Source: Actinomycetes bacterium (lineage in GTDB: Bacteria; Actinomycetota; Acidimicrobiia; Acidimicrobiales; SZUA-35). From it: a stretch of DNA of 64,000 nucleotides. The stretch covers positions 1 to 64,000 of the forward strand of contig JAAETV010000002.1 in the NCBI GenBank assembly GCA_024227975.1. The letters run 5' to 3'. Under the pieces are notes generated by a model that saw only the letters and a program-made list of their open reading frames with translations, was not told where the DNA came from and did no database searches. Below, piece by piece: positions 26,740 to 33,374 of the stretch (position 1 is the stretch's first letter; each line of letters starts with the position of its first letter). A program made the position numbers and the translations under genes.

Positions 26740-27720
26740 CTAGCTGTGGTTTTGGCCGTCGAAGATTCGGCTGACCGAGGTGTCTTCGAACACGGCTCGG
26801 ATGGCATCAGCGATGATGGGGGCCACTGTCAGCACTTCCAGTTTGTCGAAACGCTTGTCGCTACCGATTGGCAAGGTGTCGGTCACAATGACCCGATCGA
26901 GTACCGAGTTCTTCAACCGATCAACGGCTGGCCCGCTGAACACCCCGTGGGTTGCGGCCGCCAGCACCGTATGGGCCCCCCGCTCCACCAGCAGCTCGGC
27001 CGCCTGGCAGATGGTACCTGCGGTGTCGATCATGTCGTCGATCAACACGCATTCGCGACCGGTGACCTCGCCGACGACGTCTTTGGCCTCTACAACGTTC
27101 ATCTGCCCAGTGACTCGACGCTTGTGGACAATGGCCAGATCGGCGTCGAGTTGTTGGGCGTAGCGCTCAGCGACCTTCACCCGACCAGCATCAGGTGAGA
27201 CGACGACGAGGTCATCACCCAAGGCCGTGAGCCGGTCGACGAGGACGGGCATGGCCAGCAGGTGGTCGACGGGGCCGTTGAAAAAACCCTGGATCTGACC
27301 GCTGTGCAGATCGATGGAGACCAGACGATTGGCTCCCGCCGCCTTGAACAGGTCGGCGACGAGACGGGCCGTGATCGGCTCTCGCCCCTCTGACTTGCGG
27401 TCTTGGCGGCCGTAACCGTAGAAGGGCATGACGGCCGTGATCCGCTTGGCCGAAGCTCGCCGGGCGGCATCGACCATGATCAAGTGCTCCATGATCGAGT
27501 CGTTGACCGAACGGCCGTCGAGCTCACCATGGCTCTGGACGATGAAAACGTCGGACCCTCGGACCGACTGGGCAAACCGGCAATGGGTCTCACCACTGGC
27601 AAACTGGCTGACATAGGCCTCGGTCACTTCGACACCGAGGCGGCTGGCAATCAGCTCGGTCAACTCCTCGCTGTGACGACCGGCAAACAAGTGCAGCTTC
27701 TTGGTCGTGACTACTTCCAT
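26740..27720 (-). CDS. prs: Ribose-phosphate pyrophosphokinase
   Basis: 326 residues. It makes PRPP from ribose 5-phosphate and ATP for purine, pyrimidine, His, Trp and NAD synthesis. Clear motifs are ASGETHCRF, DLHSGQIQGFF, VVSPDAGRVKVAERYA (flexible loop and metal site) and the PRPP-binding VLIDDMIDTAGT. GGGAGAGA precedes the ATG. The gene stands directly after the glmU-like gene, as in mycobacteria and many other bacteria. A 154-bp gap follows before rplY; it holds only a weak hairpin near 26712-26738. Confidence 0.96.
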   Translation of the reverse strand: MEVVTTKKLHLFAGRHSEELTELIASRLGVEVTEAYVSQFASGETHCRFAQSVRGSDVFIVQSHGELDGRSVNDSIMEHLIMVDAARRASAKRITAVMPFYGYGRQDRKSEGREPITARLVADLFKAAGANRLVSIDLHSGQIQGFFNGPVDHLLAMPVLVDRLTALGDDLVVVSPDAGRVKVAERYAQQLDADLAIVHKRRVTGQMNVVEAKDVVGEVTGRECVLIDDMIDTAGTICQAAELLVERGAHTVLAAATHGVFSGPAVDRLKNSVLDRVIVTDTLPIGSDKRFDKLEVLTVAPIIADAIRAVFEDTSVSRIFDGQNHS

Positions 27721-27826
27721 CGGCCGATCTCTCCCGCCCTGTCGAACCGGTGCCGGGAGTGGCAGGAATCGAGGGGCGTACCTAGCGGGGACACGTACTC
27801 AGTTTTGTCTCACTCGGGATCGAAGA

Positions 27827-28984
27827 TCAACTACCAGCATAGAACGGACCCGTGGCCGTCCCCGAAACGACATGGACGCCGGGCGCGAGCACAGCGAAGG
27901 GGCCGACGGTGCAGTCGTCACCGATCTTGGCCAGGGTTGCTGTCACCTTCTCGATCTTGGTCCCCTTGCCGACCTCACAGCGATCAAGCCGGGCGTCGGG
28001 ACCGAGCTCGCAGCCGTCGCCAATGGTGGTGGCACCCTGCAGAATGGTGCCAGGGAAGATGGTGACGTCGGTGCCGAGGGTGACGGTGGCATCGATGTAG
28101 GTCCGATCGGGATCGACCATGGTCACCCCCATCGACAGCCAGTAATGATTTGTCCGGCGCCTGAGCTCGGCCTCCGCCTCGGCCAACTGGTGACGGTTGC
28201 CGACCGGAATCAGATCTTGGGCGCTGTCAACGAGCGCCGATTCGCAGGCGTGACCGGACGAAGCCAGGACTTCGACGACGTCAGACAGATGGAACGCTCC
28301 GGCCGGGTTATCGGCGGCGGTGCGACGGATAGCGGGGGCCAGCAGACCCCGTCTGATGCAGAACACACCGGTCGCGATCTCGGCCGGGGGCGTTTGCTCC
28401 TGGTCGGCTTCGCTGGCATCCCCGGCCATCGACGGTCGATGGCGACGCCCAAGCCGTGACTTGTCGAAGATGTCATCGGCAGCCAGCCCGTCGCTGCTGA
28501 TGGCGCTGATGCTGCCATGGCGATCACGAACGATCCGGCCTGCTCCATCGTCAGCACTACCTTTGACCGTGAGCACGGTGCATGCGGCCCGGGTGGCAGC
28601 ATGAGCCAGAAGCATCTGTTCGATCATGGCGGGGCGTAGCAGGGGCAGCTCAGCCGGCACGATCAGGACGTCCTCGTCATCGTTGAAGTCATCGAATCCG
28701 CTGAGGCCGCCAAGGACGGCATCACCGGTGCCACGGTCAATTTTTTGCTCGACGAAACGCACAGGGAACCCTGGTGGGTCCTCCAGCAGCCGCTTACTGA
28801 TGCGACCCCCTTCGGGTCCAGTAACGACAACGCCTTGTCGAACCCCGACCGCGGCCAAGGTGTCGAGGACATAGGAGGCCATGGCGCGACCGCACAGGAG
28901 ATGGATCGGCTTGGGCCGGGCGGAGCGCATCGGCGCCCCCGAGCTGGTAGCGACGACCAGACCTGACATCGATCTATTGCTCAT
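27827..28984 (-). CDS. glmU: Truncated, divergent GlmU-like nucleotidyltransferase
   Basis: 385 residues against about 455-490 for GlmU. GAGGAAG precedes the ATG at 28984. It sits at the canonical glmU place before prs. The N-terminal domain keeps the PKPIH and GTGDAV blocks, but the normal GxGTRM loop reads S-G-A-P-M-R, and the GDxPLL metal motif reads A-E-L-P-L-L. Only about 95 residues of left-handed helix (TIFPGTILQGATTIG, GPFAVLAPGVH) remain: the protein stops where GlmU continues with its acetyltransferase active site. No other frame downstream restores it. It may be a uridylyltransferase only, a regulatory remnant, or a different sugar-nucleotide enzyme. Confidence 0.7.
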   Translation of the reverse strand: MSNRSMSGLVVATSSGAPMRSARPKPIHLLCGRAMASYVLDTLAAVGVRQGVVVTGPEGGRISKRLLEDPPGFPVRFVEQKIDRGTGDAVLGGLSGFDDFNDDEDVLIVPAELPLLRPAMIEQMLLAHAATRAACTVLTVKGSADDGAGRIVRDRHGSISAISSDGLAADDIFDKSRLGRRHRPSMAGDASEADQEQTPPAEIATGVFCIRRGLLAPAIRRTAADNPAGAFHLSDVVEVLASSGHACESALVDSAQDLIPVGNRHQLAEAEAELRRRTNHYWLSMGVTMVDPDRTYIDATVTLGTDVTIFPGTILQGATTIGDGCELGPDARLDRCEVGKGTKIEKVTATLAKIGDDCTVGPFAVLAPGVHVVSGTATGPFYAGS

Positions 28985-29135
28985 GGCTTCCTCACGCTCA
29001 CGCCTGCGCCTCTGCCGAGACCAGCCTTGCTCAATCAGACCGTAACCCCAAATCACGGCCGGATGGCTGCATGCTCGCCGGATTGGCAAACCCACCCCGA
29101 AGGCCGGTGGGCTCACACCGGGCGTCGACCAGGGC

Positions 29136-29177
29136 AGAAAAACGACAAGGGCCGGCGCCCAGGTGGGGCCAGCCCTT
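29136..29177 (-). terminator. Intrinsic terminator after tRNA-Gln
   Basis: On the minus strand AAGGGCTGGC pairs with GCCGGCCCTT around a GC-rich loop, followed by GTCGTTTTTCT. This is the clearest classical terminator in the window and separates the tRNA from the glmU-like gene. Confidence 0.8.
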
Positions 29178-29243
29178 GCGTATCGGGGATATTGCTCCAT
29201 CGGCTCCGGAAGGTCGGAACTTGAGTACTTGGTACCGATGATT

Positions 29244-29319
29244 TGGTTCGCGGGGCAGGGCTCGAACCTGCAACCCCCAGATTCAAAGTCTGGTGTTCTG
29301 CCAGTTGAACTACCCGCGA
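29244..29319 (-). tRNA. tRNA-Gln (anticodon TTG)
   Basis: A 76-nt cloverleaf on the minus strand with the 3' CCA encoded. The acceptor TCGCGGG pairs with CCCGCGA. The D arm is GTTCAACTGGCAGAAC. The anticodon arm CCAGA-CTTTGAA-TCTGG gives anticodon UUG. The T loop is GGTTCGAGCC. UUG reads CAA directly and CAG by wobble. Confidence 0.96.
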
Positions 29320-29443
29320 CCGGGCTGAATGCTTGCAAGAACCAACGCTAGCGCCTCTGAAGGGTGACCGAGGGGCATATTGGCCAACAGGAGTGGCTCT
29401 TCAGGTGGCGATGGTTCAAGCTTCGGCTAGCCTCCACAACTTC

Positions 29444-29542
29444 ATGGGATCGCTGATCAAGAAGCGCCGTAAGCGCATGAGGAAGAAGAAGCACCGCAAG
29501 CTGCTGAAGCGGACTCGCGTCCAGCGTCGTAACAAGAAGTAG
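29444..29542 (+). CDS. Ribosomal protein bS22-like (AURKAIP1/COX24 domain), 32 residues
   Basis: MGSLIKKRRKRMRKKKHRKL and a following RRNKK tail: a 32-residue, almost entirely basic protein matching the COX24/AURKAIP1 signature (KKRRKRM-KKKHRK-RRTR). In mycobacterial ribosome structures such a peptide is small-subunit protein bS22. A TAGCCT hexamer ends 10 nt before the ATG and there is no Shine-Dalgarno sequence, so the leader is very short or absent. A longer frame from 29333 overlaps the tRNA region and is unlikely. Confidence 0.85.
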   Translation: MGSLIKKRRKRMRKKKHRKLLKRTRVQRRNKK

Positions 29543-29582
29543 GACGCCAGAGCAGTCCTCTCTTCGTTGGGGGACATGTCAG

Positions 29583-30347
29583 CTATCGGATTGCGGGAAC
29601 GGTGTTGGCTACGACCCTGCCGGCCCCGGGGTGAGCCCCATAGACGAACCAGGTTGATCCACTCCCGGCTAGCTGGGGTTGACACCCGGTCGCTTCGGCC
29701 AGCTCGTGGCGCCAGCGGCCCAGCTCCGGCCTGACCTCGAGAGCGGCCAGTTCCAGATCATTGTCGCCAGGGACCCGGCGCTCACTCAGGTTGTCCCAGG
29801 CTCGGTAGACCTCAGCCGTCGGGCAGTGGACCGGAGGGGTGAGGAGGGTGACCGTCTTGGCCTCGAACGGCAGTGGGGTCACCACCTCCCCCATACCACT
29901 CACCCGGGCTCTCCCCCCGATCAGGCAGAAGGCGACATCGGCCCCGAGCTCGAAAGCGGCCTGTTCCAGATCGTCGAACCCAGCCCACCGCAAGATGGCG
30001 GCGGCGTCGGCCGAACCCCCACCCAACCCAGCCCCCTCAGGAATCCGTTTGGTCACCGTGACTTCGGCCACCCGACCTACCAGGCGTAGGGCCTTGGCCA
30101 CGAGATCATGCTCGATGGACGCGATGGTCGGCACCAGCCCGAGGTAGCGGACCTCGCTATCGGCCTCGACACGGCGAGGGCAGACGGTGAGCTGGTCGTG
30201 AAGGTCAAGGGTGACCATCTCGGCATCGATTGTATGGAGACCGTCAGCGCGAGTCTTCGAGCCCAGACGCAGCCCGAGGGTCAACTTGGCCGGGGCGACG
30301 AGGCGCTCGACAGCCCCTCGGCTACCAGCGTGGCCTCCGGGACTCAC
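29583..30347 (-). CDS. ispE: 4-diphosphocytidyl-2-C-methyl-D-erythritol kinase
   Basis: 254 residues, GHMP kinase superfamily; fourth step of the MEP isoprenoid pathway. PAKLTLGLRLG near the N-terminus contains the catalytic Lys. The ATP loop PEGAGLGGGSADAAA and the C-terminal LAGSGSTWFV are clear. It is somewhat shorter than the usual 285-310 residues, mostly through compact loops. It starts at a GTG overlapping the rsmA stop by 4 nt (GTGA), the same rsmA-ispE pairing as in Mycobacterium. Confidence 0.93.
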   Translation of the reverse strand: MSPGGHAGSRGAVERLVAPAKLTLGLRLGSKTRADGLHTIDAEMVTLDLHDQLTVCPRRVEADSEVRYLGLVPTIASIEHDLVAKALRLVGRVAEVTVTKRIPEGAGLGGGSADAAAILRWAGFDDLEQAAFELGADVAFCLIGGRARVSGMGEVVTPLPFEAKTVTLLTPPVHCPTAEVYRAWDNLSERRVPGDNDLELAALEVRPELGRWRHELAEATGCQPQLAGSGSTWFVYGAHPGAGRVVANTVPAIR

Positions 30348-31162
30348 GGCATCACCCTAGCCAGGGCAATCCAGGAGCCAAGGTCGAGCTGCTCGGCCCT
30401 GGCCGTTGGGTCTACCCCCGCCCCTTCCAGCTCAGCCGCCGACACCAAGGAGGCGAGCGAACGACGAATCATCTTGCGCCGTTGGCCGAACCCAGCCCGG
30501 ACCAGCTCCCGGACCCGGTCGTAGGAGACATCGGTTGGCTGATTGTCGTGGCGGACCAACTCGACCAGGACTGAAGAGACCTTGGGGCGGGGTAGGAAGA
30601 GATCGGGCTTGACCGTCCCCACGATTCGAATCGAGGCCCAGTAGGAGGCCAGCACCGACGGGATGCCGTAGGTGCGACTCCCGGGACCGGCCGAGAGCCG
30701 CTCGCCCGCCTCTTGTTGGACCATGACAACGAATCGTCGCAGTCGGGTTTGGGAGGCCAACAGATCCAGAACCAGTGGGGTCGCGATGTTGTATGGAAGA
30801 TTGGCGACGACCTTCCAGTCGTGGCGGCCGAGCGATGTCTCCCAGTCGAAGGTCCTGGCATCGTGGTTATGGATCTCGACGTCGCAGCCGGCTGTTTGCT
30901 CGGTGAGGGGTGGGATCAGGTATCGGTCGACCTCCAGGGCCAGCACAGAGGCTCCGGCCGCGCACAAGCCAAGAGTCAGCGATCCCAGCCCGGCCCCGAT
31001 CTCGACCACCCGATCGCCAGGTTCGATGTCGGCCAGACGAACGATCTTGTCGACCATCCCACCGTCGCACAGGAAGTTCTGGCCGAGCGCCCGGCTCGGG
31101 CTCAGCCCATGGCTGTCGAGTAGTTCTCGGATCTGAGAGCGATTGAGGTGGGTGGCTGTCAT
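30344..31162 (-). CDS. rsmA: 16S rRNA dimethyladenosine transferase
   Basis: 272 residues from the ATG at 31162. It dimethylates two adjacent adenines near the 3' end of 16S rRNA during 30S maturation. ALGQNFL and VEIGAGLGSLTL form the SAM site; the catalytic NLPYNIATPLV motif is intact. The frame is open further upstream to 31261, but homology begins after the chosen Met. It lies 28 bp after tatD and overlaps ispE. Confidence 0.95.
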   Translation of the reverse strand: MTATHLNRSQIRELLDSHGLSPSRALGQNFLCDGGMVDKIVRLADIEPGDRVVEIGAGLGSLTLGLCAAGASVLALEVDRYLIPPLTEQTAGCDVEIHNHDARTFDWETSLGRHDWKVVANLPYNIATPLVLDLLASQTRLRRFVVMVQQEAGERLSAGPGSRTYGIPSVLASYWASIRIVGTVKPDLFLPRPKVSSVLVELVRHDNQPTDVSYDRVRELVRAGFGQRRKMIRRSLASLVSAAELEGAGVDPTARAEQLDLGSWIALARVMP

Positions 31163-31190
31163 GAGGGACCGGTGTGGCTCGCTGGTTCGC

Positions 31191-31940
31191 TCACGAACCC
31201 GACCGGAACAGGGCCGACGCATTGGCCGTGGTTGCCTCGGCCAGTGTTTCAACTGGCTCACCTCGCAGCTCGGCTAGGAACTCCCCGACGATGGCAACAT
31301 GGGCCGGCTCATTCGGCCGACCCCGATGGGGAATGGGGGCGAGGTAGGGGGAGTCAGTTTCGATCAAGAGCCGGTCGAGAGGAGTGATGAGGGCCGCTTC
31401 ACGCAAATCAGTTGCCGTCTTGAAGGTCACGATGCCGCTGAACGACAAGTACGCCCCCCGGGCCAAACAGGCAGTGGCTTCATCGACCCCGCCGGTGAAG
31501 CAATGGAAGACTGTCCTTCGAGGGATACCTTCGTCGTCCAGCAGGTCGAGGGTCTCTGGCCAAGAGTCCCTGGTATGGATGACCAAGGCCAGGTCTCTTG
31601 CGTTGGCCAACCCGATCTGGGCCTTGAACACCTCGACTTGAGCCCGACGGGGCGAATGGTCGTAGTAGTAGTCGAGCCCGCACTCCCCTACCGCAACGAT
31701 GTTGGGATCGTCGAGAAGGAGGCTCAGTCCCTCAATGCCGGCCTTGGCTTCGTGGGGATGAACCCCAGCCGTTGCCCACACCGACGGAAACGACGCGGCA
31801 ACGGTTGCGGCCTCCTGGGAGTCGGCAACCGTGACGCCAACGGTCAGCAGACCAGTGACCCCTGCCCGTGCTGCTGCCTCGACAACCTCAGCAGGGTCGG
31901 GTTCCAACATGGTGAGGTGGCAGTGACTATCGAACCACAC
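31191..31940 (-). CDS. tatD: TatD family metal-dependent hydrolase
   Basis: 249 residues. DSHCHL at residues 4-9 supplies the first metal ligands; GVHPHE, GECGLDYYY, IHTRDS, FHCFTGG and ETDSPYLAP complete the TatD active site. The family acts as 3'-5' DNA/RNA exonuclease. The start is GTG with a TAGGCT hexamer (31948-31953) ending exactly 7 nt upstream, a predicted leaderless promoter. It lies next to rsmA as in Mycobacterium. Confidence 0.94.
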   Translation of the reverse strand: MWFDSHCHLTMLEPDPAEVVEAAARAGVTGLLTVGVTVADSQEAATVAASFPSVWATAGVHPHEAKAGIEGLSLLLDDPNIVAVGECGLDYYYDHSPRRAQVEVFKAQIGLANARDLALVIHTRDSWPETLDLLDDEGIPRRTVFHCFTGGVDEATACLARGAYLSFSGIVTFKTATDLREAALITPLDRLLIETDSPYLAPIPHRGRPNEPAHVAIVGEFLAELRGEPVETLAEATTANASALFRSGS

Positions 31941-31961
31941 AGAGACCAGCCTACGAGGCCC

Positions 31962-33248
31962 CTACCGCAACTTGAGTTGGAGCGCCGACTCCTCATCCAC
32001 CCCAACCGTGGTGCGCAACCTCGGCCGCACCCGGCCCACCTCCTCGGTCGACGGGCAGAAGTCAGTCTCGAGCATGGACTCGACCGGGGCTGCCAGGACG
32101 GTTGGGAGGCCTGACTCGGCCGGAACGACCCGGGCGTCACGGACTGCTTCCAGCTTTTCCAGTTGCCGCTCGAACTGGCGGGTACGGGGCCCTGACAGCT
32201 CATCGAAGGCTTTCTGAGCCGTAGTAATGGCACGGCCCATCTTGTCCATGGGCTCACTCCAGCGCTCCCACTGATCCCGCAAGCCACCAAGGGCGCCGAT
32301 GATCTCACCACTACGCCGCTCTATGAGGAAGTTATCGACCGATTGGCGGATGACAGCCAAGACTGCGAAGAGGGTGACGGGCGAGCAGAGAACGACCTTC
32401 TGGCCGATGGCAACATCGATGAGCGTGCTGTCGTGCTCATGGATGAAGCCGTAGACACTCTCGTTTGGCACGAACAGCAGGAGATAGTCGACGGTCGTCT
32501 CGGGGTCGACATAGTCCCGCTCCGTCAGTTCCTTGATCCGCTGCCGCACATCTCGCTGGAACTGCTTGGCCAGGCGGACCTTGACCGTCTCGTCGGTCGT
32601 CTCCAACCAGCGGCGATAGTTGTCGATCGGGAACTTGACGTCCATGTGGACGACATGTTCGTTTGGCAGAAAGAAGGTGTAGTCGGGGATCCCACCAGAC
32701 CGCAGCTTGGTCTGCTTGGCATAGCTGACCCCTTCGATGAAGCCAGCCGAGCGCAGCACATCTTCAGCCATCCGCTCCCCCCACTGGCCCCGAGCCTTGG
32801 GGGAAGCCAGGGCTCGTTCCAGGGATTGGGTCGTATCGGCCAGGGTCGAGGTGACCCGGAATGCCTGCTCCAATCCATTGGTGAGCTGACCGGCCTGTTG
32901 GGCGCTCTCCTTCTGGAGATCAGCCACCAGACCCGAAACACGCCTCAGCTCGGCATTGACGGTCTCCACCTGGTGGCTCATCGAGTCGCGCTCGCGATCG
33001 ATCACGATCTTGCCCGCCTCCAGCTGATCGCCAAGCTTCGACGACGCCACCGACAAGATGGTGTTGACCGCAGCTTGCATACTCTCGGCCTGCTCGTTGC
33101 GAAGCACTTCGACAGCCCGATCGACGCTGGCTGCCAATTCCTGGCGATGGTCGGGGGCGACTGACTGGCCCTGGTTGACCAGGAACCAGCCGATAGCAAA
33201 CCCGACGACAACGGCCGCGGCGATGGCAAGTACAAGGAGAATGACCAT
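31962..33248 (-). CDS. rmuC: DNA recombination protein RmuC homologue
   Basis: 428 residues. One N-terminal membrane helix (MVILLVLAIAAAVVVGFAIG) is followed by coiled coil (about 30-140) and the RmuC nuclease-like domain (GQWGERMAEDVLRSAGFIEG, VHMDVKFPIDNY, YLLLFVPNESVYGFI). RmuC limits inversions and acts in recombination and repair. The ATG at 33248 is preferred over a TTG at 33266 because a TACGGT hexamer ends 7 nt before it, with a CTGTCACA element further upstream shared with two other DNA-related genes. Confidence 0.93.
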   Translation of the reverse strand: MVILLVLAIAAAVVVGFAIGWFLVNQGQSVAPDHRQELAASVDRAVEVLRNEQAESMQAAVNTILSVASSKLGDQLEAGKIVIDRERDSMSHQVETVNAELRRVSGLVADLQKESAQQAGQLTNGLEQAFRVTSTLADTTQSLERALASPKARGQWGERMAEDVLRSAGFIEGVSYAKQTKLRSGGIPDYTFFLPNEHVVHMDVKFPIDNYRRWLETTDETVKVRLAKQFQRDVRQRIKELTERDYVDPETTVDYLLLFVPNESVYGFIHEHDSTLIDVAIGQKVVLCSPVTLFAVLAVIRQSVDNFLIERRSGEIIGALGGLRDQWERWSEPMDKMGRAITTAQKAFDELSGPRTRQFERQLEKLEAVRDARVVPAESGLPTVLAAPVESMLETDFCPSTEEVGRVRPRLRTTVGVDEESALQLKLR

Positions 33249-33255
33249 GCCAGGG

Positions 33256-33282
33256 ACCGTAGACAAGCCCTGTGACAGTCAG
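33256..33282 (-). promoter_or_regulatory. CTGTCACA / TACGGT promoter of rmuC
   Basis: On the minus strand CTGACTGTCACA (33271-33282) is followed after 9 nt by TACGGT (33256-33261), and 7 nt later by the rmuC ATG. The same element with the same spacing precedes the LysM gene at 50663, and the element recurs upstream of nrdJ. Confidence 0.55.
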
Positions 33283-33374
33283 CTTGAACGCGGTTGCGGC
33301 CCGCACCATCAGCGCACGGACCGCAACATGTCTCAAGGGGTGGTCCCTCACCTGGAGGGCCTTGTCGGGGCCTG

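Noticed and set aside
27721..27826. Missing acetyltransferase half of GlmU in another frame
   Set aside because: Only 106 bp remain before prs, and no frame shows hexapeptide repeats.
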